Assembly: GCA_039105265.1 (NCBI GenBank)
Contig: JAPFFF010000007.1
Coordinates: 4,898,001-4,962,000 of the forward strand
From: Tritrichomonas musculus
Lineage: Eukaryota; Parabasalia; Tritrichomonadida; Tritrichomonadidae
Direction of reading: 5' to 3'
DNA length: 64,000 bases
The position numbers and the translations under genes are program-made. A model generated the notes under the pieces. That model was not told where the DNA came from, ran no database searches, and saw nothing but the letters and a program-made list of their open reading frames with translations. Position 1 is the stretch's first letter. Each line of letters starts with the position of its first letter. Shown piece after piece: positions 20,461 through 30,491 of the stretch.

Positions 20461-23400
20461 TTAAGTATTGAAATTGAGACAGTTTTTGAAAGCTGTTTTT
20501 GCAATTTTTGCATTTGGTGGAATATTGATTTCAGAAATCGATGATTCAATAAAAGCATAACCATTAATTGACACCAATTCTGAATTTTGTGCAAATTCAA
20601 CTTTTTTAAGCTGTTTGCATTTATTAAATGCATAACAATTGATTATTTTGACGTGACTAGGAATTGTGATGCTTTCAATTGCACTTTCACTAAATGACGA
20701 AATTCCAATTTCAATAAGTTCTGAATCTGGCTGGAAAACAACACTTTTTAATTGGTTACATTCACGAAATGCATTGTTTCCGATTCTTTTTACATGCTTA
20801 GGAATCAATATTGATTCAATTTGCAAATTACAAAATGCATATTCATTTATATAACGAAGTTCAGAATTTGGTGAAAAATCAATTTTCTTCAAATTCTTGC
20901 AATTATTAAAAATATGCGATCCAATTGATGTTATGTGCTGAGGAAAAGTGAAAGAGTCAATTAATGAGAAAGAAAATGCTCGATTATCAATTACACAATG
21001 ATCAGAATTTGGCAAGAAATCAATTCTTGCCAATTGTTGGCAGTTTCTTATACATTCTTCACCAATATATTTTACATGCCTAGGGAATGTAATAGATGCA
21101 ATTGCTGTTGATGAAAATGCATATGCTTCAATTGTACAGAGTTCTGAATTATCTGAAAAAATAATTTTTTGCAGGTTTTGGCATTGTTTGAAAGCTCCTT
21201 CCCCAATTATTGTTACATGTTGTGGGATTGTGATTGATTCAATTGGTAGAGAAGCAAAAGCATTTTTAGAAATCATGCTAAGTTCTGAATTAGGAGAAAA
21301 AAATATATTTTTCAGATTCTTGCAGTCTTTGAATGCATCTTCTCCAATTGTCGTTACACAAGGCGGGATTACTATCGATTCAATTGGCAAAGAAGCAAAA
21401 GCACAATTATCAATTAAAGTAAGTTCTGAATTAGGAGCAAAAGAAATTGTTTTCAATTTAGAACATTCTTTAAATGCTTCTCTACAAATTGTTTTTATGT
21501 TTTGTGGAATTGTGATAGATTCAATTAACATAGAACAAAAAGCTAAAGTTCCAATATTATGAAGCATTTTGCTAAGAGAAAAATCTATTATTTTAACTGA
21601 AGAAGAAAATGCATATTCACCAATTGATATTAAATTTTGAGGAATTGAAATTGTTTCAATGGAAGTTGAATAAAAAGCATTCTTTCCAATTGATTGAAGT
21701 TCTGAATTTTCTTGAATTTTTAATGCTTTAAGATTTCCACAACATTCAAAAGCATATTCATCAATCAATGTCACATGTGTTGGAATTGTTATTGATTCTA
21801 TTTTAGCATTTCCAAATGCATGTGATCCAATTCCTTGAAGTTTCGAGTCATTATCAAATGTAATTCTTTCTAATTTGTCACATTTATAAAAAGAATAATC
21901 ACCAATAAATGAAACACTCTTGGGAATATCAATTGATTTAATTGGAGTTTCTTCAAAAACATGATCTCGAATTGAAGATAATTCTGAATTTAGTGAAAAT
22001 TCAACTAATCGAAGATTCTTGCATTTTTGAAATGCACCCGATCCTATTGTTTTAACTTGCATTGGAATTGAGATGGATTCTACTGCTGTTAAAGAAAAAG
22101 AATATGCTCCAATTGATTCACAATTATTTGGAATATCAATTGTTTTCAGTCTTTGGCAACAGGAAAATGCATAATTGCTGATGGCGATTACATGTTGTGG
22201 AATTGTGATTGTTTCAATTTTTGTTGATGAAAATGCATATCGGCCAATTGTTTGGAGTTCTGATTCAAATGAAAATTCAACTGCTTTTAATTCTTTGCAA
22301 TTATAAAATGCATATTCATTAATGTGTTTGACATGTCGTGGAATTATGATACTTTGAATCTTTGTATATTCAAATGAATATTTTTCAATTGTTGTTAATT
22401 TAGAGTCTTCTTCAAATATCACATTTCGAAGTTTGGAACATTTTGAAAAACAATATGATTCGATTATTTTAATATTTGATTTTATATTTGCTTGTTCAAT
22501 ATCAGGACTTGCATAAATCAGAACATCAAAATCTTCAATATCTTCTTTTGATTTCCCAACAATGAAACAATCATCAACCCATTTCAAATTATGATTATTT
22601 GGCGAAATTATAATATTTTCTGGGTGGAAATTTGGTAGAAAAGAACCTTTTAGACTTTTAACACTGGGAGGAATTGTGATTTTTTGGATTAAAGTTCCAT
22701 AAAACGCAGAGATTTCTATTGTTTGAAGTTTAGAACCTTCAGCAAATTCGATTTGTGTTAAGTCTTTACAATCTGAAAAAACTCTTTCAGCAATTATTCT
22801 TACATTTTGTGGGATTGTGATAGATGTAATTGGTAGACGACTAAATGCATTTTTGCCAATTGTTTCAAGTTCTGAATCATCAAAAAATTCAATTTTATGA
22901 AGTCTTCTGCAACAGTCAAATGCTTCTTCATCAATTATTTTAACATGTCGCGGAATTTTTATAGAGTCAATTTGAGTAGATTGAAATGCTTTTTTACCAA
23001 TTATTTGAAGTTCTGAATTTTTAGCAAAATCAACTTTTTTTAATCCTGTACTAGTGAATAAATCATCCCCAATATTGACTACATGTTGTGGAATTGTGAT
23101 TGTTTCAATTTTTGTTGATGAAAATGCATATCGGCCAATTGTTTGGAGTTCCGATTCAAATGAAAATTCAACTGCTTTTAATTCTTTGCAATCGAAAAAT
23201 GCATATTCATTAATGTGCTTGACATGTCGTGGAATTATGATACTTTGAATCTTTGTATATCCAAATGAATATTTTTCAATTGTTGTTAATTTAGAGTCTT
23301 CTTCAAATATCACATTTCGAAGTTTGGAACATTTTGAAAAACAATATGATTCGATTATTTTAATATTTGATTTTATATTTGCTTGTTCAATATCAGGATT

Positions 23401-24513
23401 TGCATAAATCAGAACATCAAAATCTTCAATATCTTCTTTTGATTTCCCAACAATGAAACAATCATCAACCCATTTCAAATTATGATTATTTGGTGAAATT
23501 ATAATATTTTGAATTTTTTGATCTTTCTTGAAAATTAATTTAGTGACATTTGCTGAAATTGACAATGTTTTCAATGATATGCAATTAACATCATTTAAGT
23601 TAATGCACCTTATTTCAGAGTCATCTGCAAAAATGATCGATTTTATAAAACTGTTGGTTTTTGAATGGCCAATTGATTTCACCTTGTATTCTTTTGATTG
23701 ATAGTAAATTGAACTTGGGATATGGATTTGGGAGCAAGATGAATTAGTAAAATATACATCAGCTGTAAGAAAAAGCGGGTCTAATTTAAATGTTAAATCT
23801 TTTTGAATTATCTCAACTTTTTCTGTTGAAATTGAATTCTCAATTGGCAGAAAAAGTGAAAAATCAAAATTGGGCACAAAACCAAGATGAAAACTTTTAT
23901 TTCTAATTGAATCACAAAGATTTTGACGAGTGATTAAATTCCCATCTAAAAATTGAATTAAAGCAAATTTTGTCGGATCGTGTGTTTGATTGTAATTAGA
24001 TTTGATTAATTCATAAAAATCGTTATGAAGAGTAAAGCGGCAATTTGGATTCGTAATAATATTAAATAATGATTGGACTGGAGTTTTTATTAAATATTCA
24101 CCATAATTTAAAATATAATCATCGAGTAATTGTGATATTTTATTTTCTATATCTGATTTATCCAAAATGGAATCGTCATTCAATGAATTGATGTTATTTA
24201 AACTTTGAGTATAATAATCTTGTTTTGCTTGAATGAGGGTATCAAAGGATGATATTTGGAAAATTTTATTTAATTTGGCATATTCATCGATATTATTTTG
24301 TTGAATAGCCGGTAATTCACCATTTTCAAAATACTTGATGAAAGATTGAAAAACCTCTGGGCTGATATCTGATGGAATATCGATTTGATTGTTCATTAAA
24401 AGTGCTATGTATGTATCTCGTGAAAAAAGGAGCCAGTCTTTCGATTGAATAGTTATAGGATATTTTTTATTATTAAAAAAAAAATTGGTGATTAATGGAT
24501 TGCTTTCTGTCAT
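20461..24513 (-). CDS. Long BspA-like leucine-rich repeat protein with BTB-like N-terminus
   Basis: 1350 residues from the first ATG at 24513; the open frame continues 12 codons upstream only through TTG. Residues 1-110 (KKYPITIQSKDWLLFSRDTY...) resemble the BTB/POZ-like head found on trichomonad BspA proteins. A helical linker follows to about 220. From about 290 the protein is BspA LRR units alternating two types (SELxxIGxxAFxxTxIESI and TIPxHVxxIGxxAFxxCxxL), more than 35 in all. A 144-residue block occurs twice at 98% DNA identity (22189-22619 and 23080-23510). I see no signal peptide or transmembrane segment, so a surface role is unproven here. The BTB-like head would instead suit intracellular scaffolding. 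Confidence 0.88.
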   Translation of the reverse strand: MTESNPLITNFFFNNKKYPITIQSKDWLLFSRDTYIALLMNNQIDIPSDISPEVFQSFIKYFENGELPAIQQNNIDEYAKLNKIFQISSFDTLIQAKQDYYTQSLNNINSLNDDSILDKSDIENKISQLLDDYILNYGEYLIKTPVQSLFNIITNPNCRFTLHNDFYELIKSNYNQTHDPTKFALIQFLDGNLITRQNLCDSIRNKSFHLGFVPNFDFSLFLPIENSISTEKVEIIQKDLTFKLDPLFLTADVYFTNSSCSQIHIPSSIYYQSKEYKVKSIGHSKTNSFIKSIIFADDSEIRCINLNDVNCISLKTLSISANVTKLIFKKDQKIQNIIISPNNHNLKWVDDCFIVGKSKEDIEDFDVLIYANPDIEQANIKSNIKIIESYCFSKCSKLRNVIFEEDSKLTTIEKYSFGYTKIQSIIIPRHVKHINEYAFFDCKELKAVEFSFESELQTIGRYAFSSTKIETITIPQHVVNIGDDLFTSTGLKKVDFAKNSELQIIGKKAFQSTQIDSIKIPRHVKIIDEEAFDCCRRLHKIEFFDDSELETIGKNAFSRLPITSITIPQNVRIIAERVFSDCKDLTQIEFAEGSKLQTIEISAFYGTLIQKITIPPSVKSLKGSFLPNFHPENIIISPNNHNLKWVDDCFIVGKSKEDIEDFDVLIYASPDIEQANIKSNIKIIESYCFSKCSKLRNVIFEEDSKLTTIEKYSFEYTKIQSIIIPRHVKHINEYAFYNCKELKAVEFSFESELQTIGRYAFSSTKIETITIPQHVIAISNYAFSCCQRLKTIDIPNNCESIGAYSFSLTAVESISIPMQVKTIGSGAFQKCKNLRLVEFSLNSELSSIRDHVFEETPIKSIDIPKSVSFIGDYSFYKCDKLERITFDNDSKLQGIGSHAFGNAKIESITIPTHVTLIDEYAFECCGNLKALKIQENSELQSIGKNAFYSTSIETISIPQNLISIGEYAFSSSVKIIDFSLSKMLHNIGTLAFCSMLIESITIPQNIKTICREAFKECSKLKTISFAPNSELTLIDNCAFASLPIESIVIPPCVTTIGEDAFKDCKNLKNIFFSPNSELSMISKNAFASLPIESITIPQHVTIIGEGAFKQCQNLQKIIFSDNSELCTIEAYAFSSTAIASITFPRHVKYIGEECIRNCQQLARIDFLPNSDHCVIDNRAFSFSLIDSFTFPQHITSIGSHIFNNCKNLKKIDFSPNSELRYINEYAFCNLQIESILIPKHVKRIGNNAFRECNQLKSVVFQPDSELIEIGISSFSESAIESITIPSHVKIINCYAFNKCKQLKKVEFAQNSELVSINGYAFIESSISEINIPPNAKIAKTAFKNCLNFNT
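22189..22619. repeat. Internal direct duplication, copy 1
   Basis: This 431-bp stretch matches 23080-23510 with about eight differences and no indels (offset 891 bp, a multiple of three). It encodes six BspA units plus a distinctive spacer containing KWVDDCFIVGKSKEDIEDFD. Confidence 0.9.
23080..23510. repeat. Internal direct duplication, copy 2
   Basis: This is the second copy of the 431-bp in-frame block at 22189-22619. Neighbouring repeat units are far more diverged, so the pair is a recent duplication or has been homogenised by gene conversion. Confidence 0.9.
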
Positions 24514-24719
24514 TAACAAATCTAATTTTTCCAATTTTTCCAACAACAAATAATATAAACTTTTTTTATTTTTTTATTCATGAATTTAGTCTATAATAAT
24601 TCTCATGAATAAGGAACAGAGGTAAATAGTACGTTTTTAAATTATTTGACTATTTTGGTTTAATCAAAAAAATCACCACTTTTTGAAAGGTTTATGAAAT
24701 CCAAAATTTTGGATATATT

Positions 24720-26201
24720 ATGAAGGGTAAACATAAATCTACTGATCATTTGCATTACAATAAATTTTCTTATGAAGCCATTTTCCTAATCTTCAGCATA
24801 TTACAATTTGCAGTTGTTTTAACTTTTTATTTAAAAGAAAACATAGATTTAATGGAATCTGCTGTATTCATCCTAGTTTTTAATGCAATATTATATACAA
24901 TATATTATCTGATGGTTTTAAAAACTGAGGATTCAAAGCCTAATAATATCAAGGAGCAAACAGATTTTAATCAATCAAGCCAGAAAACCAGAGGCCAAGT
25001 AACTAAAAATAAAAATATAAAACAGCCATCTTTAAATACTCAACAAGATTACTCTCAAAGGCAAAAGTTAGAACAAGTTAACAGGGAAAAAACGAGCCAA
25101 GAGGCAAAAATTGGTGAAGAAGTAAATCAGGCAGGCAGCGCTAGAAAAAGAAGAGAAAGAAAGAGTCAAATAAACAGCACTAGACAAAAGAAAGAAGAAG
25201 CAAATCAAGCAAACAGTGATAGACCAAGGAAAGAAGAAGCAAATCAAGCAAACAGCACTAGACAAAAGAAAGAAGAAGCAAATCAAGCAAACAGTGATAG
25301 ACTAAAGAAAGAAGAAGCAAATAAAGCTGGCAACGCTAGCAACAGAAGAAAAGAAGCAAATCACGCAATTCAAAATGCCAAAAAAGTAGAAACAAATGTG
25401 AAAGACGATAAGAAAAATAGCGAAAGGCCAGTTGCCGCCAGCGAACAAAAAGAAAAAGTTGGCAGCAGCCGTCGTATTGAAAAGAAAGTACCCACCCCAA
25501 AAGGCACACCGCTTGAGCCCAAAAAAATGCAAAAAAGCAACGATGAAAAAGGACTGAAAACGCCTAAAGAGAGCGAAATCTTGCCTGCCAGTCCGAAGAA
25601 GAAGCCAATCAAGCCAAAAATCACACCACTCAGCAAGGATGAAGTTGAAGGAGCGGTTTATCGCAGCAAACAGAAAAAATCAGAAGAACTTTTTCAGAAA
25701 TCAGAAAAAAGTGTCAAACCGCCAAAAACAATTGACAATGACAATTTGAATAAATCTATCAAACCGAAAAATTCAAATAAACCGAAGATTTCATACAAAC
25801 CGAAAATCACTCCATTTGAAAACGAATCGTCAGGAATGTTTGTGAGCTATCGACCAAATAAGAACAGAAAAACGACCATGTACCACATACAAACAAACAA
25901 GGATGAAGAAATTCAGGAAATTGAGATGGATTCTGAGGCGACCGTTAAGAATATGAAAGAAAAGATTGCAAAAATGTATAAAGTTAAAAATGTCGGAAGC
26001 ATCAGAATTCTGTTTGCTGGAAAAGTGCTCCGTGATAACATCACACTCGAGTCTCTTGAAGTCGGCGATTTTACTCTTTTCGTGTACATTCGATCCGATG
26101 AAGATATCAACCTTCAGACAGCAAAAGCGTTGCAAGTTAATAATGATGAATATTATTCTGAATATGAAGTAGTTGTTGAAGAAGAAGAGGAAGATATTTG
26201 A
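24720..26201 (+). CDS. Two-transmembrane, lysine-rich protein with C-terminal ubiquitin-like domain
   Basis: 493 residues from ATG. Residues about 19-38 and 46-67 are two hydrophobic segments (IFLIFSILQFAVVLTFYL and SAVFILVFNAILYTIYYL), predicting a hairpin anchor with both ends on the cytosolic side. A 20-residue repeat (KKEEANQANSTRQ/DRL) covers about 131-215, followed by a basic, proline-rich linker. Residues about 386-460 form a ubiquitin-like domain with the signatures VKNMKEKIAKMY and RILFAGKVLRDNITLESL. It lacks a terminal GG, so it should act as a fixed Ubl rather than a conjugated modifier. Membrane-anchored Ubl proteins such as the HERP type recruit ubiquitin or proteasome factors to the ER, but here the anchor is N-terminal. 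Acidic tail. Function inferred only. Confidence 0.8.
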   Translation: MKGKHKSTDHLHYNKFSYEAIFLIFSILQFAVVLTFYLKENIDLMESAVFILVFNAILYTIYYLMVLKTEDSKPNNIKEQTDFNQSSQKTRGQVTKNKNIKQPSLNTQQDYSQRQKLEQVNREKTSQEAKIGEEVNQAGSARKRRERKSQINSTRQKKEEANQANSDRPRKEEANQANSTRQKKEEANQANSDRLKKEEANKAGNASNRRKEANHAIQNAKKVETNVKDDKKNSERPVAASEQKEKVGSSRRIEKKVPTPKGTPLEPKKMQKSNDEKGLKTPKESEILPASPKKKPIKPKITPLSKDEVEGAVYRSKQKKSEELFQKSEKSVKPPKTIDNDNLNKSIKPKNSNKPKISYKPKITPFENESSGMFVSYRPNKNRKTTMYHIQTNKDEEIQEIEMDSEATVKNMKEKIAKMYKVKNVGSIRILFAGKVLRDNITLESLEVGDFTLFVYIRSDEDINLQTAKALQVNNDEYYSEYEVVVEEEEEDI

Positions 26202-26428
26202 AATAGTTTTTATTGTTAACAAATTTTAATTTTAATTATATAATAAAAATGATGTCAATCATAATTACTATGAAATTTTATTTTGTTTGAATTTAAATAT
26301 GATTATATTTTTTTTTTCTGAAAGTTTGTTCAAAAATAATCAGTCTCGTCTCTTAAAAAGTTTAACTTTCTAATAAAATTTCAATTAAGAGTGTCATTTT
26401 AATAATTTGTGAAAAATAAGAATCATTA

Positions 26429-26580
26429 AGTAGTATACGTTTGCGGTGATTTCAGACCTCCGGTCTTCAATCCCCTCAAACACCCCTAATTTTGGCACTT
26501 TTTTGGTCTCCAACTACCCAATTTTAGCCATTTTTTGACCTCCAGAGTGTTGTCAGAAAACCCCCTATCACTATAGGGCA
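26429..26580 (+). repeat. Polinton left terminal inverted repeat
   Basis: 152 bp, inverted match to 43905-44056 with about three differences. It begins AGTAGTATACGTTTGCGG and ends CTATCACTATAGGGCA. It is preceded by the CATTA target duplication. Confidence 0.95.
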
Positions 26581-26729
26581 CTTCCCATAGCGTCTTTTTG
26601 GGTCAAAAAGTATCAATATTTGCCTCTTTATTGCCTCAAAAAGCTGTTTGTCATACCCACTAATAAATGCGTGATTTTGGACCGGACGAGTTGTTTCAAC
26701 TTTTTTGAAAAAAATATTTTTTATCCCCA

Positions 26730-27251
26730 ATGCAAATGACAAAGCCACTTTACTTGTCTGTCAATAAATTGTGTGATAAATTGGAAGAATATATTGAGGC
26801 CAACAAAGAGAAGGACCCCGCCATCGATTCAGCCTACGAATTCTACATCATCATCGACAAAGAGTATCTCTTTCCTGACAAATTTAACGCTAATAGAATA
26901 GTTTGCAGGCCTTTAGTCGTCTCAATTTATAAGAATCAACAGTTTCTATACAAAGAATTATGTGAGTTATTTGACTGCGAAAAGGTATATCTATGCTTTA
27001 ACAAGAAGGGAAGCCACTACTCAATCGACACAGCAAAGAACGGAAAAAACAAGATACAGGACGTAGTTATTGTAAGGGAACCAAAGAAATTTACAACTAA
27101 GGATGGTAAAGAGATTGAATATCACCAGATGTTTCAATATGACGCAGGCTTTTTGATTGACGAAATAGATACTAGAATTAAGTCAAATCGTCCTAATTGT
27201 GCCGGTCTGAGCAAGGATTACGGTAGATTTATCAAGGAATGTGGCATATAA
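26730..27251 (+). CDS. Polinton protein of unknown function (173 residues)
   Basis: First gene inside the left terminal repeat, with an ATG start and a 27-bp gap to the next plus-strand gene. The protein is soluble-looking, lysine-rich and has scattered cysteines. I recognise no domain. Its composition and position mark it as part of the element. Confidence 0.7.
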   Translation: MQMTKPLYLSVNKLCDKLEEYIEANKEKDPAIDSAYEFYIIIDKEYLFPDKFNANRIVCRPLVVSIYKNQQFLYKELCELFDCEKVYLCFNKKGSHYSIDTAKNGKNKIQDVVIVREPKKFTTKDGKEIEYHQMFQYDAGFLIDEIDTRIKSNRPNCAGLSKDYGRFIKECGI

Positions 27252-27278
27252 ACAGACCCTTATTTTTTTGGAAATCAA

Positions 27279-29264
27279 ATGAGTAAATCGTCGATAAAAC
27301 TTAATACAGGACAAGTAATGCAAGGCAATAACACGCAAAAATTATTAGGATATTGTAATAGACTCAACAATGAACTGGGATTCAATATCATTACTACGAA
27401 TGCTCAGGGAGGATTATTGGCGGATAGAACATATGCCGAGTATTTGTCGAAGGTTCTAAATGAATTCAATTTTGGTCTTTATGCAAATGTCGTCAATAGT
27501 AATACAATAGAGAGATTCATTCAAAGGTTTCAAGAAGAACATCCTATTGAAAGACCCTTGACTTATAGTGAAGATTTAGTGGATATGGGTGATTATAGAT
27601 TCACTTCTTGGATTCTAAAAACTGCCAAATTTTACAAAGAATTATCCGAAAGAGTCGACAAACAAATCCTAGAACAATATAAGAAAAAATCTTTTCCAAG
27701 ACATATTATTCGTACTGCAATATCTATACTTAATTCTCATAACTTTGCCGCAAACGACAACACCGATCATAGATATGTTAGACGTATTTATCCAGAAAGT
27801 CTTCAACATTTCGTAAATAGAGTATATTCACATAGGGAAATTCTTCCTGTCCCTCCATCAAGTCCTCCAGAAACTTCACATAGGGAGCCTCAAGAGTATT
27901 CCGGATTTTTCTTTAGACTTGGAGCAGGAGAGACTTTTCCGGAATTAAATCCCTTAAACAAATTGAGAAGACCTTCTTCGACACCTCAAAATAACAACAA
28001 CGATAATACAATTTTATTTCAAAATCAAATGGCAGAACAACCTAACATACCCCGCGAAAATATAGAACGATTAATTTCCGATTTACTTCTAAAGTACAAC
28101 ATATCCGCCCAACGTCCTACTTCTCGTCAAGATTTAGATCAACGAGCTGACGTAGCTTTATATCAAATTGCTGATTTGTATAAAAATTTACCATCTGGCC
28201 ACGGTTTTGCAGGCGCTCGTAATAAAGACGGAATGGAGGCTTTGGAACACATTGTATTAAGACTCAAAAAGGATATAAAACGTGTCGCACAAGCAATTTC
28301 TCCACAAGGAGCACAGAGAATGGTTGAGAAACACAATGAGAAATCACCGAATAGCCCATGGACTCTTGTCCACGAAGATATAAACGGAGATAATATCCCT
28401 GATGTCGCCATCAGAAACGCCAACAATAAGTACGTCTATGTAAATGGATATACAACAACAAAATCCGACTGGCCAATGCGATATGGTTTCTACAATCAAT
28501 ATCCCACAAGAGAGGCCCGAAAAGAATCAGGATTTAAGAGCGCAAGAGAATATACTAATAACTTATTTGGCGGTCATTTTGACGTCGAAAATACAAACCC
28601 ATATATGAAAGGTAATATGCTCGGATGGACAGTACCAGAATCATGGCAAAATTACAAACATGAAGGCTATAAGAAACCATCTAACAAGAGAATGACTTCA
28701 TACAGGAGATTCGAATACTTTATTTTCAGAAAGGCGTTCGATCACGCAATCGCTAAATTAATCGCCAACAACTCTATCGGAAACATAACAGAAAAACCAC
28801 TTAGCAAATACAAGATGCAGATTTACAGTAAGGCATGCGCTATGATGTGGAATTATTATATTATACATGATTTTGTAGTAAGGCTCGGATTAGGCAATGT
28901 CGATCCAAATAGTAAAGATTTCGATAAATTGAAGAAAAAGAACAAACAACTAATTGATGATCTTGTCAGTGATTTAATAGCCCACACTCTCTACACAAAA
29001 GAAGGTCATAATGAACAACAGAGAAAAGCCTTTTCAAACCACATTGCTAATCATGCCAAATTTGCTATTCTCCACGCAGCAGCAACATTACAGAAACCAG
29101 AAATATTCGAAGGACACGACCAACAACCACAAGAAATTGACGATTTCGATTATTTAGAACAAGACCATCCTGACAATCAATGGACTCAAGAAGGCCAAGG
29201 CAATTGGGACGATCATGATGTTTGGTTTAATGATGACGAAGCAGCTGCACAACTCCGTGCATAA
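27279..29264 (+). CDS. Polinton large protein of unknown function (661 residues)
   Basis: Second plus-strand gene of the element. It has a helical N-terminal region (1-190), a proline/asparagine-rich linker near 195-250, and a conserved-looking core near 360-440 with DINGDNIPDVAIRNANNKYV followed by VNGYTTTKSDWP. A helical region and an acidic, Gln/Asp-rich tail follow. The placement just before the packaging ATPase and capsid genes suggests a structural or morphogenesis role, but the function is not known to me. It may correspond to one of the large uncharacterised proteins reported in trichomonad Mavericks. Confidence 0.75.
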   Translation: MSKSSIKLNTGQVMQGNNTQKLLGYCNRLNNELGFNIITTNAQGGLLADRTYAEYLSKVLNEFNFGLYANVVNSNTIERFIQRFQEEHPIERPLTYSEDLVDMGDYRFTSWILKTAKFYKELSERVDKQILEQYKKKSFPRHIIRTAISILNSHNFAANDNTDHRYVRRIYPESLQHFVNRVYSHREILPVPPSSPPETSHREPQEYSGFFFRLGAGETFPELNPLNKLRRPSSTPQNNNNDNTILFQNQMAEQPNIPRENIERLISDLLLKYNISAQRPTSRQDLDQRADVALYQIADLYKNLPSGHGFAGARNKDGMEALEHIVLRLKKDIKRVAQAISPQGAQRMVEKHNEKSPNSPWTLVHEDINGDNIPDVAIRNANNKYVYVNGYTTTKSDWPMRYGFYNQYPTREARKESGFKSAREYTNNLFGGHFDVENTNPYMKGNMLGWTVPESWQNYKHEGYKKPSNKRMTSYRRFEYFIFRKAFDHAIAKLIANNSIGNITEKPLSKYKMQIYSKACAMMWNYYIIHDFVVRLGLGNVDPNSKDFDKLKKKNKQLIDDLVSDLIAHTLYTKEGHNEQQRKAFSNHIANHAKFAILHAAATLQKPEIFEGHDQQPQEIDDFDYLEQDHPDNQWTQEGQGNWDDHDVWFNDDEAAAQLRA

Positions 29265-29314
29265 AAAAATCCAATAAATCTTCACTTATTTTTTTGCAGT
29301 CTTTTGGGGAATAA

Positions 29315-30130
29315 ATGAGTTTAAAAGTAATTAATTCTCTTGTCTCAGAAACTCTGAAACAAAACGCAAACAATTTATCGGGTGCTTTAATCGAGCCAAT
29401 TCACGATGATATTCATATCAAATACAATTCTGTAAATGTTGTGGTTGGGAAACAAAATTCTGGAAAAACTGTCATTGCTCTCCAAGAAATCATCAAAATA
29501 AGTCTTCTAGACTCACATCACTTACTAATCTATATCACGAAAAATGGTGACGAAAACGATAGGAGTTTCCAATCTCTCAAACACCTCATCAAAATGCCAT
29601 ATATTACCGTTTCCGAGAAGATGGCCGTCGATTTTATCACTGAATTAATTGCTGCAAAGAACCTCTACTATCTTGTCAAGCGAGAAAATTTGGAGGAACA
29701 ACTAGATGATGGACAAAAAAATGATATGTTTAAGGTCCTTCACATTACTGATTTCAGCAAAGATTTTCTCCATACACTGATACTTTTTGACGATATTTCA
29801 AACAACAAACTATTTTCGTCCGAAGAATCGTTTTTCTCTCAACAGCTCCGAAGATGCCGACACACAAATATTTCCTACTTTTTATTGATTCAAGGATGGA
29901 AAGGCATCAAACCACATATCAAAAATGAGATTACAACTTTGTTCGTTTTCCCTTGCTTCAACCGTCAACAACTGCACTATATTTATTCTCAATCAGCAAG
30001 TAATTTGGACTTTGAGGAGTTCTACAATATGTATAGGCAATTGTCTGAAGAAAAAAATTATAATCCAGATTCTCATTCCTGCCTAATTGTACAGGTATCA
30101 GAGGGCGGCAATACTTCCATCTCGACATAG
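29315..30130 (+). CDS. Polinton packaging ATPase (A32/FtsK-HerA type)
   Basis: 271 residues with Walker A VVVGKQNSGKTVIAL near residue 45-58 and Walker B TLILFDDIS near 155. Downstream is a sensor-like stretch, RRCRHTNISYFLLIQGW, typical of viral genome-packaging ATPases. In this family the enzyme drives DNA into the capsid. It lies between the large unknown protein and the capsid gene. Its 3' end overlaps, on the opposite strand, the small gene at 30073. Confidence 0.9.
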   Translation: MSLKVINSLVSETLKQNANNLSGALIEPIHDDIHIKYNSVNVVVGKQNSGKTVIALQEIIKISLLDSHHLLIYITKNGDENDRSFQSLKHLIKMPYITVSEKMAVDFITELIAAKNLYYLVKRENLEEQLDDGQKNDMFKVLHITDFSKDFLHTLILFDDISNNKLFSSEESFFSQQLRRCRHTNISYFLLIQGWKGIKPHIKNEITTLFVFPCFNRQQLHYIYSQSASNLDFEEFYNMYRQLSEEKNYNPDSHSCLIVQVSEGGNTSIST

Positions 30131-30459
30131 TCGCGATGTCCACATGGACTCTCCATCTGAGGATTTAAGAAATGTATGATGTTATTTATTGTTTCTTTCA
30201 TTTGCTGTATCTCTTTTTTTAGTTCATCTAGCTCGTTGTCAATATCATATTGTGAATTTTGCTTCATTTTTTTGAGGCTCAACACATTCTTGATTCTAGT
30301 TATTCGATACCCTTTTATGAGATATAATTTATTGAGTTTATGCGTCGTAAGTTTATCCATCTCTTCTTTATTCTTGTTATAGTATAAATTGAATTCATCA
30401 ACTGTATCAAACTCTTTTGTATGTTTTGAGATAGGCTCGATTACTTTGATGTCGTTCAT
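30073..30459 (-). CDS. Polinton small coiled-coil protein
   Basis: 128 residues from the first ATG at 30459; the frame reaches 30477 via GTG. It has a charged N-terminal half and a coiled coil near the middle (NELDELKKEIQQMKETIN), then a short tail. It overlaps the 3' end of the packaging ATPase gene on the other strand. Unknown function; it probably belongs with the adjacent minus-strand gene. Confidence 0.55.
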   Translation of the reverse strand: MNDIKVIEPISKHTKEFDTVDEFNLYYNKNKEEMDKLTTHKLNKLYLIKGYRITRIKNVLSLKKMKQNSQYDIDNELDELKKEIQQMKETINNIIHFLNPQMESPCGHRDYVEMEVLPPSDTCTIRQE

Positions 30460-30491
30460 TTCCTTTTCAATAAACACAAATAAAATTCATC

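Noticed and set aside
24514-24549. TTG-initiated extension of the long BspA-like gene
   Set aside because: A nuclear eukaryotic gene should start at the ATG at 24513; the 12 extra codons show no family conservation.
25068-25636. Minus-strand phenylalanine-rich frames
   Set aside because: They are reverse reading of the lysine-rich repeat stalk of the 24720 gene; composition artefact.
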